From: Planctomycetia bacterium
Lineage (GTDB): Bacteria > Planctomycetota > UBA8108 > UBA1146
Assembly (NCBI GenBank): GCA_009937185.1
Contig: JAACCY010000120.1
Span: forward strand, 1 to 50,753
Direction: 5' to 3'
Length of the DNA stretch: 50,753 nt
A program made the translations under genes and the position numbers. Below the pieces are notes generated by a model. That model saw nothing but the letters and a program-made list of their open reading frames with translations. It did no database searches and was not told where the DNA came from. Below are positions 19,313-27,301 of the stretch, piece after piece. Numbering within the stretch: the first letter of the stretch is position 1; every line of letters begins with the position of its first letter.

Positions 19313-19325
19313 CGGTCTCCTAGTT

Positions 19326-20543
19326 CTATTCCTTGACCGCTGGGACTTTCGGATGAGGTCTAAGTTTTTGTGGGTTCTCAGGCACGGACATCGGCTCGAC
19401 TGTCAGTTCATCGACTTCTACAGGAATACTCCTGTAAACACTGACCTTGCTGCGATCCTTCAGCTTATCGATTCCTTGAACCACAAGCCTGTCACCGATT
19501 CCTAATCCCTCTTCGATCACGACGATGGAGTCATTTTCAAACCCTGTGATAACTTCGACTTCTTGAACCGTTTCATCATCCAATAGGCGGAACACGACTG
19601 AACGATTTCCCCTCAGAGCCAATGCTTTCCTCGGAATAATCATTCGATTTTCTAAGGTGCGGGTGATCACGTCGATATGAACGAATGCTCCCGGCCTAAG
19701 ATTGACGGCAGCCTCAGGGAAAACGACGAGTACCTCAACTGTTAATGAAGTTCTATCAATAACGGGGCTGATCCTTTCGATCACTCCCTCCGTCAGGATA
19801 GGTCCATCGCTTTCGGTTCTAAGGACACATCTCTGTCCTTTTTCAATGTCTGTCACTTCACTTTCCGGTAGGAAAATTCGAACCCTAAGAGGTTCAAAAT
19901 CCGCGTAGGTGAAGAGTTCATCCCCGACTCGAACATATTGACCCGGCTCAATGCCCCTTCTCACAACAACACCGTCAAACAACACCGATGGCTGAGAATG
20001 CCCAAGATCGATAAGGGCGCGGTCATGTCCGGCTTTTGCCCGCTGCATGGCAAATCGAGCGTTTTCTACAGTTTCTTTTGAGGAGTCTCCTGAGCTTGCG
20101 AGACCTTCGAGTCGATTCAGGTTCGCTTGGACTTGCTGAAGTTCTATCAACGCCAAGTCGGCAGCGATGTGCAATTCCTCTTGATCGATAGCGCAGAGCA
20201 ATTGACCCTTTGAAACTTTTTCACCCTCCACCACTGAAACTTTATCGACGGTACCTTCGACACGAGAGAGCAAACTCACTTCACGTTCGGGCTCAAGAAT
20301 TCCACTGCTGCGAACGCGTTCACGGATGATCGCCAAAAGAGTCGAGCTGACCTCGACGGGCACAACCTCTTCCGACTTCATTCCCGCATATCCTGCCCCC
20401 CCCATCGAAGGGCGCCCTGGAAATCCAGGCCTTTGGGCCGGCGTTGCGGGCTTTTCAGATGATTGGGGAAAGAAACCGTGTGAAAACCATCCGATGGAGA
20501 TCAGTGCAACAACGGCCAATACTCGAGGAAAGACTGTTTTCAA
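19326..20543 (-). CDS. Efflux periplasmic adaptor (membrane fusion protein, HlyD/AcrA type)
   Basis: 405 residues with an N-terminal membrane anchor or signal segment (VLAVVALISIGWFSHGFF). Domains in order: half-lipoyl ('GTVDKVSVVEGEKVSKGQLL'), a short alpha-hairpin (about residues 120-170), second half-lipoyl ('GVVVRRGIEPGQYVRVGDEL'), beta-barrel and membrane-proximal domains. It bridges an RND pump to an outer-membrane channel; no TolC-like gene is present in the window. It overlaps the DUF971 gene by 4 bp and the RND gene starts 13 bp after its stop, so all four - strand genes form one operon. Confidence 0.9.
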   Translation of the reverse strand: MKTVFPRVLAVVALISIGWFSHGFFPQSSEKPATPAQRPGFPGRPSMGGAGYAGMKSEEVVPVEVSSTLLAIIRERVRSSGILEPEREVSLLSRVEGTVDKVSVVEGEKVSKGQLLCAIDQEELHIAADLALIELQQVQANLNRLEGLASSGDSSKETVENARFAMQRAKAGHDRALIDLGHSQPSVLFDGVVVRRGIEPGQYVRVGDELFTYADFEPLRVRIFLPESEVTDIEKGQRCVLRTESDGPILTEGVIERISPVIDRTSLTVEVLVVFPEAAVNLRPGAFVHIDVITRTLENRMIIPRKALALRGNRSVVFRLLDDETVQEVEVITGFENDSIVVIEEGLGIGDRLVVQGIDKLKDRSKVSVYRSIPVEVDELTVEPMSVPENPQKLRPHPKVPAVKE

Positions 20544-20836
20544 GAGACACCCTTCTCACATTCGGGGCAGGGACAAGTTTCCCTCAGACGTTCTAACGAC
20601 CAGATACCTGTCGCGTGACCATCGGAAAACTTCAGGTTGAGACCATATCGCCCCGTCGGCTCGACAGCGACAACGCGTAGGTTTTTGGGAAGGGAATCGG
20701 GGTCGAGAATAGGCTTGCGAGTCCATTCATCGACACATGAAGCGCACTCACAAGTCTCACGCAATGAACGATGAGAGTAGAGGCTTTCGTGGCCATCGAC
20801 CCACACCACCAACAAAGTGGCGGGCTCTAACAGCAT
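20540..20836 (-). CDS. DUF971 / GBBH-like N-terminal domain protein
   Basis: 98 residues from ATG 20836; an open frame extends upstream without a better start. The pattern 'LLVVWVDGHESLYSHRSLRETCECASC' with 'LKFSDGHATGIWSLERLRETCPCPEC' matches the DUF971 family (N-terminal domain of gamma-butyrobetaine hydroxylases, also found alone beside Fe-S carrier genes). A CxCxxC motif occurs near each end, suggesting metal or Fe-S binding (inference). Function is unknown. Its stop overlaps the adaptor gene by 4 bp, so it is first in the efflux operon. Confidence 0.75.
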   Translation of the reverse strand: MLLEPATLLVVWVDGHESLYSHRSLRETCECASCVDEWTRKPILDPDSLPKNLRVVAVEPTGRYGLNLKFSDGHATGIWSLERLRETCPCPECEKGVS

Positions 20837-20979
20837 GATCTGTTCAGCCTGGTAACGGACTATTGAACTCAATTCGCCTCTTCTCCTACACACAGCACAT
20901 GAAGAAATCATACCTTGAGACCAAGATTTCCACAGTTAAAGGCGGTCTATTCATTGAGATTGCGGTGGGAAAAGGCGTG

Positions 20980-21205
20980 AGCCCCCTCCGGAAATGGGTC
21001 GATTCCGGAGAGGGCCGTTTGGAAGGCAAATTGCTGTTTTCCCCTGGATTGCGGCAACAGGGGGAAAAATGTAGGTCGGAGAGAGGTACGCCGCGTCAAC
21101 TTCGGGGAAAAAACTCTGTGGGTTCGACCACTCCCCAACTCTCTCCGACCGCCGAACCAACAGAAAGGTACCTTGCACAATGTAAAATGTAAAGTACATT
21201 TTTGC
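20980..21205. other. Intergenic region with four strong stem-loops, candidate ncRNA or leader
   Basis: The 550-bp gap between the DUF971 operon and hemF holds no convincing gene. Four hairpins occur in a row: CTCCGGAA/TTCCGGAG (20986-21010); TTTTCCCCTG/CAGGGGGAAAA (21037-21068); a perfect 12-bp stem GGTCGGAGAGAG/CTCTCTCCGACC (21074-21150) enclosing GGGG/CCCC and GTGG/CCAC; and AT-rich AAATGTA/TACATTT followed by TT near 21187-21206, which could terminate a + strand transcript. It may be a small RNA, the 5' leader of the DUF971 operon (- strand) or part of the hemF leader. It is not a tRNA. Confidence 0.4.
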
Positions 21206-21386
21206 GGGCCTCGCCAGAACGGCTTCATGGCCAATATCGTCAAGGATGACGGTTGAGGGTGGGATATTCTGGATGTCTTGTTCTCCAGGGAGTGTCATGT
21301 GCTCCAGTGAGTTTCATACGGCAGACAAATTCAGATGAAACTGCAAATTCAGCTCAAAGTGCGAATCTAGGTCAATGCGGAGAACC

Positions 21387-22322
21387 ATGACAAAACCACA
21401 GCAGTCCAAAATTCCAGCTCACCTTTTTGAATCGTGGCTCAAGGACCTCCAAGTACGCATCTGCTCTTCACTCCAATCTCTCGATGGTAAGTCCAACTTC
21501 GAAATCACTTCTTGGGAGAGAGAAGAGGGCGGAGGAGGAGAAAGTCGCCTCCTACGAGACGGCGCCATCTTTGAGCAAGCGGGGGTCAACTTTTCACGTG
21601 TCAGTGGTGACCAGTTACCGCCGACGGCAAGTGCACAGAGACCTGAGCTGGCCGGTCGAAGTTTTGAAGCGATGGGCATCTCTCTTGTGATTCATCCCAA
21701 AAATCCCCACGCCCCCACAGCCCACATGAATGTCAGACTCTTTCATGCTGAAAAAGAGGGAGAACCCCCAGTTTGGTGGTTTGGTGGGGGCTTCGATTTA
21801 ACCCCATACTATCCTGTTCTCGAAGATGCTCAGCACTGGCATCAAACGGCCAAGAACGCCCTCGACCCCCATGGCAGCGAGCTCTACCCCAAGTTCAAAG
21901 ACGAGTGTGATCGCTATTTCTTCCTCCCCCACAGAGACGAAACGCGCGGCATTGGAGGCATCTTTTTTGACGATCTGAATGAAGGTGGATTCGATCGCTG
22001 CCTCGCTCTGACTCAAGACGTTGGCGAAGCGTTCCTGAACGGGTATTTACCCATCGTTGAGCGTCGACATCACACCGAGTTCGATGACACACAGAGACAA
22101 TTTCAACTTTACCGACGCGGACGATACGTCGAATTCAATCTGCTCTTTGACCGGGGCACGCTCTTTGGGATTCAAAGTGGTGGGCGAACCGAAGCAATCT
22201 TGATGTCATTGCCTCCCCTGGTTCGTTGGCAAAGTGGCTGGACACCTGAGTCCGGTTCTCGGGAAGCCGAATTGTCAGACTTCCTGCGCCCCAGAGACTG
22301 GCTTGGAAATTCCTCATCCTGA
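21387..22322 (+). CDS. hemF: Oxygen-dependent coproporphyrinogen III oxidase
   Basis: 311 residues from ATG 21387, preceded by GGAGAACC; ATG 21375 in the same frame is an alternative. HemF oxidatively decarboxylates coproporphyrinogen III to protoporphyrinogen IX in the cytosol with O2, for haem synthesis. Signature stretches are present: '[21 protein letters not shown]', '[14 protein letters not shown]', 'GGIFFDDLN' and '[21 protein letters not shown]'. Length agrees with E. coli HemF (299 aa). It implies at least microaerobic life. No other haem gene is adjacent. Confidence 0.95.
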   Translation: MTKPQQSKIPAHLFESWLKDLQVRICSSLQSLDGKSNFEITSWEREEGGGGESRLLRDGAIFEQAGVNFSRVSGDQLPPTASAQRPELAGRSFEAMGISLVIHPKNPHAPTAHMNVRLFHAEKEGEPPVWWFGGGFDLTPYYPVLEDAQHWHQTAKNALDPHGSELYPKFKDECDRYFFLPHRDETRGIGGIFFDDLNEGGFDRCLALTQDVGEAFLNGYLPIVERRHHTEFDDTQRQFQLYRRGRYVEFNLLFDRGTLFGIQSGGRTEAILMSLPPLVRWQSGWTPESGSREAELSDFLRPRDWLGNSSS

Positions 22323-22395
22323 GGAAATCCCACTGAATTTCGACCTCAGATGTCCCATAAGGGCCAAATTCAGCATTTATGGTCCCCCATCATGG

Positions 22396-22433
22396 TTGCC
22401 AATATGGCAATATGCTCCTTGCCATATTGACAA
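22396..22433. promoter_or_regulatory. Long inverted repeat upstream of the TonB-like/toroid gene
   Basis: CAATATGGCAA (22400-22410) and TTGCCATATTG (22419-22429) pair perfectly across an 8-bp loop. With the outer TTG/CAA the arms reach 15 bp with one mismatch. It sits about 80 bp before the start at 22514, in a 190-bp gap after hemF. It may be an operator or an mRNA hairpin. No T-run follows, so it is not a terminator. Confidence 0.45.
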
Positions 22434-22513
22434 CTTCAGGTATTATTCAGATGAGTCCTGAAGTATTGGGGGGTTCAAAACCCCTCAGCAATAGAGTTCG
22501 AGAGAGGCAATCC

Positions 22514-24079
22514 ATGAACCAGGAATACGAAGACGACTACGACGACGACGACCGCGACGACGCGGCCAACACCGGGTGGTTATCCAACACTCCGTACTGG
22601 GCCATCTCTGCGGCGTTCCACGTCATCATTCTTTCCATCCTCGGCACCGTGATCATTCTTGAGGTCAAGGAAGAAAAAGAACAGAGAAAGACCATCGTCA
22701 AAAAGGAGATCAAGCCTCCGAAGTACGATCCCACCAAGAAGCGGGATATCGAACGTAAGCCGGAGATTCTTGAAAAACAGAAGACCGACCCCATCAAGCT
22801 GCTTAAACCCGACAAGATCAGTAAGACTCCTAAGGGAACCAGCAAAAACAACACGACCAACAAAAACATCAAGAACCAACTGAATGATGCTTTTGGTATG
22901 ACAGGGGCCGGTGCCGGGGCATACGGAAACCGATTTGGCAAAGGCTCTCTCTCTCGTGAAGGTGGAAGCGAAGCCACCGAGAGTGCTGTTCTCGCAGCGC
23001 TGATGTGGCTCAAGCGACATCAGCATCCCGACGGTCACTGGTCCTCCAATGGATTCCTAAGACCCGACGGTTGCGAACAGGAAGAAGGAGACGGATTCGA
23101 TGGCTACGATGTGGGCTGTACCGCTTTGGCGATGCTGGCCTACCTCGGATTTGGACATACCCATGAGAGTGGTGAGTTCCCCGAGTTTGTTATCGTGATG
23201 CGCAAAGCCATGGATTGGATGCTCAAGCAACAGGTCAAGAACTCTGACCCGAAGCTCAATGGGCTCTACGGCATGCCTCAGGAAGACACCGATGAGTGGA
23301 TCTACAATCATGCCATCGCCACCATGGCGATGAGTGAATTGCTCCTTCTCTCGCAGGATAAAATCAAACTTTCGAACTCGGTCCAAAGAGCGACCAAGTG
23401 GTGCCTCAACGCCCAAAACCCGGGTTATGGCTGGAAGTATGATTATCAGGCCGGAAAAAATGATACGTCCGTTACCGGTTGGATGGTTCTGGCTTTGAAG
23501 ACGGCAAAGGTTTGTGCCCAATCCAGATACATCAAGGTCAAGACGAAAGACTTCAACCCTGCCTTCGAAGGGGCTCTCAAGTGGTTCGAGTCTTGCACCG
23601 CAAGATCAGGGATTTGTGGTTACGAAAACCCAGGAGATGAAGGCTCGCGCTTGCAAGCTTCCTATCCTGAGCCGTATCCCTATTCCAAGGATCTGTCTTG
23701 CATGACAGCCGTAGGAGTTCTATGCCGAATTTTCTCCGGTGAAAAAACCAATACGGATGCCATCAAGGCGGGTACTGCGATCCTCATGGATGAGATTCCC
23801 CAATGGCGTCCGCAAGAAGGTAAGCGCAAATCCAAGATCAATCTCTACTACTGGTACTACGCCACCTACGCCATGTTCCAAATTGGCGGCAGCAAATGGC
23901 GTGAGTGGAACGAGGCTATGATTGATGCGTTGGTGAGAAATCAGCGCGTCGGTGGTTGCGAAGATGGCTCCTGGGATCCCATTGGAGAATGGGGAATCGC
24001 AGGAGGAAGAGTTTACAACACCGCCATCGGAGCGATGACTCTTGAGGTCTACTACCGATTTGCACGAGCATCGAATTAA
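22514..24079 (+). CDS. TonB-like N-terminus fused to terpene-cyclase-type alpha/alpha toroid
   Basis: 521 residues from ATG 22514 (GAGAGG upstream). The first 30 residues are strongly acidic. One transmembrane helix follows (YWAISAAFHVIILSILGTVIIL), then a Lys/Pro/Glu-rich stretch like the periplasmic linker of TonB/energy-transducer proteins. From about residue 155 the sequence has squalene-hopene-cyclase/prenyltransferase repeats: 'ALMWLKRHQHPDGHWS', 'ALAMLAYLGFGHTHE', 'YNHAIATMAMSELLLL' and 'SVTGWMVLALKTAK'. The acidic DxDD motif of true cyclases is not evident, so enzymatic cyclisation is unlikely. The domain probably sits in the periplasm as a binding module. Related proteins are familiar from Planctomycetota (from memory). 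Function unknown. Confidence 0.7.
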   Translation: MNQEYEDDYDDDDRDDAANTGWLSNTPYWAISAAFHVIILSILGTVIILEVKEEKEQRKTIVKKEIKPPKYDPTKKRDIERKPEILEKQKTDPIKLLKPDKISKTPKGTSKNNTTNKNIKNQLNDAFGMTGAGAGAYGNRFGKGSLSREGGSEATESAVLAALMWLKRHQHPDGHWSSNGFLRPDGCEQEEGDGFDGYDVGCTALAMLAYLGFGHTHESGEFPEFVIVMRKAMDWMLKQQVKNSDPKLNGLYGMPQEDTDEWIYNHAIATMAMSELLLLSQDKIKLSNSVQRATKWCLNAQNPGYGWKYDYQAGKNDTSVTGWMVLALKTAKVCAQSRYIKVKTKDFNPAFEGALKWFESCTARSGICGYENPGDEGSRLQASYPEPYPYSKDLSCMTAVGVLCRIFSGEKTNTDAIKAGTAILMDEIPQWRPQEGKRKSKINLYYWYYATYAMFQIGGSKWREWNEAMIDALVRNQRVGGCEDGSWDPIGEWGIAGGRVYNTAIGAMTLEVYYRFARASN

Positions 24080-24091
24080 CGGAGAAGACCG

Positions 24092-24346
24092 ATGTCATCG
24101 GAAAACATTCATGAGGGAGGGATCGGGTCAAACTCCATGGAGTTGATCGAGATTCAGCTGAATGGTGAAGTTCATCAGATCGAAAAGACCGCTTCGGTTC
24201 TCGATCTGGTGAACTCCATGCCCCTAGAATCCGCCGCTGTCGCAGTGGAACGCAACAGGGCTATTGTTCCTAAATCCCAACATGGTGACACTCTCCTCCA
24301 ACCTGGAGACCACATTGAAATAGTGACTATCGTCGGAGGAGGCTGA
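24092..24346 (+). CDS. thiS: Sulfur carrier protein ThiS
   Basis: 84 residues ending in the required Gly-Gly (VTIVGGG), which is adenylated and then carries the thiocarboxylate sulfur for thiazole synthesis. The core 'IEIQLNGEVHQIEKTASVLDLV' and 'VAVERNRAIVPKSQHGDTLLQPGDHIEIVTIVGGG' is typical ubiquitin-like ThiS. ATG 24092 has GGAG at good spacing and gives an N-terminal tail of 15 residues. ATG 24137 would give the usual length of about 69. thiG begins 3 bp after the stop. Confidence 0.92.
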   Translation: MSSENIHEGGIGSNSMELIEIQLNGEVHQIEKTASVLDLVNSMPLESAAVAVERNRAIVPKSQHGDTLLQPGDHIEIVTIVGGG

Positions 24347-24349
24347 GCC

Positions 24350-25150
24350 GTGAACGATTATAACTCTGCAACAGAAACCACCCCCACCCCACTCACACTG
24401 GGCGACAAGACTTTTCGATCGAGACTCCTTGTCGGTACCGGAAAGTACTCCGATGCCGAAACCATGAACAACGCCCTCGAAGCCTCAGGGTGTGAAGTCG
24501 TGACTGTCGCAATTCGACGAGTCGACTTGAAAAGTGGCGACAACCTTCTTTCACAACTCGATCGCAATCGCTATTTCTTGCTGCCCAATACTGCAGGTTG
24601 CTTCAATGCAGAAGATGCCATCCGTGTTTGCCATCTTTCAAGAGAGCTCGGACTCGGCGATTGGGTAAAACTGGAAGTGCTGGGTGACAAAAAAACTCTC
24701 CTCCCAGACCCCGTAGGAACACTTGAAGCGTGTCGGGAGTTAGTGAGCGAAGGATTCAAAGTCCTCGTCTACAGCAGTGACGATCCTGTTCTCGCACTTC
24801 GGCTTCAAGATGCTGGAGCGACTTCCGTGATGCCGGCAGGTTCACCGATAGGAAGTGGTCAGGGCATTCTCAACACCAACAACCTCTCCATCATACTTGA
24901 GCAACTCGACGTACCAGTGATCATCGATGCCGGAGTCGGAACCGCGAGCGATGTCACCATTGCCATGGAGCTCGGCGCAGAAGGAGTTCTTCTCAATACA
25001 GGTATTGCCGGCGCAAAAGATCCTGTCGCGATGGCTCATGGAATGAGACACGCTTTGGATGCCGGGTGGTTTGCTGCGCGCGCAGGAAGAATCGCAAAAC
25101 GAAGATACGCACAGGCTTCGAGTCCTACAGAAGGCGTCCTTGGCGAATGA
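24350..25150 (+). CDS. thiG: Thiazole synthase ThiG
   Basis: 266 residues from GTG 24350, with GGAGGAGG upstream inside the end of thiS. ThiG condenses deoxyxylulose 5-phosphate, dehydroglycine and the ThiS thiocarboxylate into the thiazole phosphate of thiamine. Visible signatures: '[14 protein letters not shown]', 'VAIRRVDL', 'NTAGC', '[10 protein letters not shown]' (the Schiff-base Lys region), '[12 protein letters not shown]', '[13 protein letters not shown]' and '[16 protein letters not shown]'. Its stop overlaps the CPBP gene start (ATGA). thiC, thiE and thiF/H/O are not in the window. Confidence 0.95.
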   Translation: MNDYNSATETTPTPLTLGDKTFRSRLLVGTGKYSDAETMNNALEASGCEVVTVAIRRVDLKSGDNLLSQLDRNRYFLLPNTAGCFNAEDAIRVCHLSRELGLGDWVKLEVLGDKKTLLPDPVGTLEACRELVSEGFKVLVYSSDDPVLALRLQDAGATSVMPAGSPIGSGQGILNTNNLSIILEQLDVPVIIDAGVGTASDVTIAMELGAEGVLLNTGIAGAKDPVAMAHGMRHALDAGWFAARAGRIAKRRYAQASSPTEGVLGE

Positions 25151-26037
25151 GTGAATCTTCACTGGATTCATCTGAAGAAAACCCACTCTCCATCGGCCCC
25201 CCTTGGAGCGGCTCGCAGATCGCTCTATTTTTCAGTCTTTACGTCCTCTTCCAGATCTCCGCAGCATTCATGGGCAACCTAGTACAAGAGCCCAATAATG
25301 TTCCCACCCCTGAAACATCCGTACTTGAACTTGAATCAGAGCCGAATCTGGAGAACCCTTCTGACGCCCAGCAAGCGGAAGACGAACCGAGTTCTACAAA
25401 CGAACCGATCCTCAGCCCCAAAAGGGCACTGATCGTTTTCAGCACCCTGGTTGTCCTACTGTCCGGATTGATCTTTCTGATTTTAATCTATTCCAGAGTT
25501 TGGCATTCTCTCCACCCTGAAGTGGACTCCCTTTTCCTTGGCGCTGATGGGACCGTGACATCTTGTATCAAAGAAGGCGTACTTGCTTGCCTACTTTGGA
25601 TACCAATTCACCTGATCATCTCCTTCATTTGGATTCAAAGTCTAGAGGCGATGGGGATCGAAATTTCGTCACAAGCGGCTATCCAAATTTTCGAACTCGC
25701 TGCCATGGGAAACAACAACTTATTGATGCTCACTATTTTCATTAATGTAATATTTATTGCCCCGATCCTTGAAGAATTACTCTTCAGAGGACTCCTCTTC
25801 CGCTGGCTAAAAAGCCGCCTGCCCATTGTTCCAGCTATCATGATTTCAGCGGTCATTTTTGGCGGGTTCCATGATTCCATTGCTTCGATTTTCCCAATTA
25901 CTTGCCTCGGTGCATACTTAGCCTGGCTCTTTCAGCGCAAGGGTCAACTTCTCACGTGTATCACCTTCCATATGGTCTTCAACAGTTTGAACATTTCCCT
26001 ACTCGTCATTTCACTCATGACAGAGGCACCAAAATGA
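25147..26037 (+). CDS. CPBP-family intramembrane glutamic protease (CAAX protease type)
   Basis: 296 residues from ATG 25147, overlapping thiG by 4 bp. Several transmembrane helices are visible ([39 protein letters not shown] and others). Motif 1, '[17 protein letters not shown]', supplies the paired catalytic Glu and Arg; 'FGGFHD' and 'HMVFNSLN' provide the two His motifs. An acidic low-complexity loop lies at about residues 50-90. Members cleave within membranes or serve in bacteriocin and self-immunity; the target here is unknown. The stop overlaps the regulator gene (ATGA), so the two are translationally coupled. Confidence 0.85.
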   Translation: MSESSLDSSEENPLSIGPPWSGSQIALFFSLYVLFQISAAFMGNLVQEPNNVPTPETSVLELESEPNLENPSDAQQAEDEPSSTNEPILSPKRALIVFSTLVVLLSGLIFLILIYSRVWHSLHPEVDSLFLGADGTVTSCIKEGVLACLLWIPIHLIISFIWIQSLEAMGIEISSQAAIQIFELAAMGNNNLLMLTIFINVIFIAPILEELLFRGLLFRWLKSRLPIVPAIMISAVIFGGFHDSIASIFPITCLGAYLAWLFQRKGQLLTCITFHMVFNSLNISLLVISLMTEAPK

Positions 26038-26990
26038 GTAATACAGGTGACATCATCCGGAAACTCCGGGAAGAGTCCGGAGTCACAGCGAAGGAACTGG
26101 CCCATCGCATTGGACTGTCCGCTTCCCAAATGAGTCGCCTCGAAAGCGGTAAGCGCAGAATCAACAGTGAAGTACTCACTCGAATCGCACGCGCTCTCGA
26201 AGTCGCACCCAGTCAACTGATCGATGACCCCGATGGAGATAAAGTACGCCCCCTATCCAGATCTGCCGCAGCTCCACTCAGGGAGTCGATAGGAAAAGTG
26301 ATACGATCTGCGCGAAGACAAAAACATCTCACTGTCGAAGATCTAGCACGAAAAGTCGGAGTTTCTAGGGCCTACGCCATATCCATCGAAGATGGTCGAC
26401 GCAGTGGTCTTGAAACTGATTTCATGAAGAAAGCCTGTCGGGTATTGGGCATCGCACCCTTGGATTTGATCAGTCTTGCCGAAGAAAAATTGGACAACAT
26501 TCATCTCATTCAGCAACCCATGATGCCGGCCCCGAATACAAATGAAGAAGCCCAAGGTATTCCTCTTATTCATAGCGAAGAACATGCATATCCTTCCGAA
26601 GTGGACGAAAGAGGTATCCCGAGAGGAATAATTGAAGATTGGCTAAAAATTCCTGGTGTTGATCCTTCCACTAGTTTTGCACTTCGTGTCGCAGGAGATG
26701 CGATGGACGGTTCAGGTTCACCATCCTTCAAAGATCAAGAGATAGCTGTATTTAATACCCTTTTAACTGTGAATAACGGAGACTTTGCACTAGTAGAGTT
26801 ATCCACAGATGTGAAAGAAAATTACCCAGAACTAGAATTCGGGACGCTCTTTTGCCAATACTTTGTCGACTCTCAGGAACATATTCGTCTACAGTTCTTG
26901 CGTTCCGAGCTACCCCCCTTCATACTTCCCAGCGGTTTCGTGAAACGAGCATGGGCCATGACCCATCACCTTCGCGAAGCAACGAGCTGA
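26034..26990 (+). CDS. Transcriptional regulator with two XRE-type HTH domains and a degenerate S24 domain
   Basis: 318 residues from ATG 26034, overlapping the CPBP stop. Residues about 8-62 form one XRE/Cro-CI helix-turn-helix ('VTAKELAHRIGLSASQMSRLESGKRRIN'). Residues about 85-140 form a second ('LTVEDLARKVGVSRAYAISIEDGRRSG'). The C-terminal 110 residues resemble a LexA/CI S24 peptidase fold ('FALRVAGDAMDGSGSPSFKDQEIAVF'). The catalytic Ser of the GDSM motif is replaced by Ala, and the usual K/R-R motif near the catalytic Lys reads CQYF. The domain is thus probably non-cleaving and used for dimerisation or ligand sensing (inference). It may regulate its own operon. Confidence 0.8.
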   Translation: MSNTGDIIRKLREESGVTAKELAHRIGLSASQMSRLESGKRRINSEVLTRIARALEVAPSQLIDDPDGDKVRPLSRSAAAPLRESIGKVIRSARRQKHLTVEDLARKVGVSRAYAISIEDGRRSGLETDFMKKACRVLGIAPLDLISLAEEKLDNIHLIQQPMMPAPNTNEEAQGIPLIHSEEHAYPSEVDERGIPRGIIEDWLKIPGVDPSTSFALRVAGDAMDGSGSPSFKDQEIAVFNTLLTVNNGDFALVELSTDVKENYPELEFGTLFCQYFVDSQEHIRLQFLRSELPPFILPSGFVKRAWAMTHHLREATS

Positions 26991-27163
26991 GAGCCCTAGA
27001 CTTAGCACTGATCCCACCGTCTTAAACACCAATAGGGTCTTCTTCTCACTTGTTAGGGGAATGTGCCGTTGTTTGTTGATCCAACGGGTCTCAGACTATT
27101 TTCTCCTCACGGGAACTTTAATGGGGGCAACCTCGTTCTTTAGATAGACACACCTCCTCACGG
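26991..27163. other. Gene-free stretch after the double-HTH regulator
   Basis: I see no gene here. The 11-mer CTCCTCACGGG occurs twice, near 27100-27110 and 27155-27165. The stretch leads into the terminator at 27164. It could be a long 3' UTR or hold a short + strand transcript. Confidence 0.4.
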
Positions 27164-27202
27164 GTCGGAGAGAGCCTTGGTTCTCTCCGGCTCTATTTTT
27201 TT
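27164..27202 (+). terminator. Rho-independent terminator, + strand
   Basis: CGGAGAGA (27166-27173) pairs with TCTCTCCG (27182-27189), extended by GT/GC, followed by TATTTTTTT. It is the first clear stop signal after the thiS-thiG-CPBP-regulator operon. Confidence 0.75.
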
Positions 27203-27242
27203 ATCCAAGCTGAATCAGTATTCGTATTCCTGGATGAAATAA

Positions 27243-27279
27243 CGGCGAAGGACCGGCACAACGTGCCTGTCCTCCGCCG
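27243..27279 (-). terminator. Hairpin terminator-like element after the TPR lipoprotein
   Basis: A GC-rich hairpin with minor mismatches (CGGCG, AGGAC, GGCAC pairing with GTGCC, GTCCT, CGCCG) lies 22 bp past the stop at 27302. On the - strand it is followed by TTATTT, a modest T tract. Confidence 0.5.
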
Positions 27280-27301
27280 AAGAAGAGAGGGTAAAAGAAG
27301 A

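Noticed and set aside
21074-21151. tRNA (possibly selC) between DUF971 and hemF
   Set aside because: A 7-bp acceptor-like stem and a TTCGA loop are present, but the T-loop is 16 nt from the acceptor arm, there is no anticodon arm and no CCA in place.
22514-24079. Functional squalene-hopene cyclase
   Set aside because: The repeats fit the toroid fold, but I see no DxDD motif, the chain is shorter than a cyclase and it starts with a TonB-like anchor.
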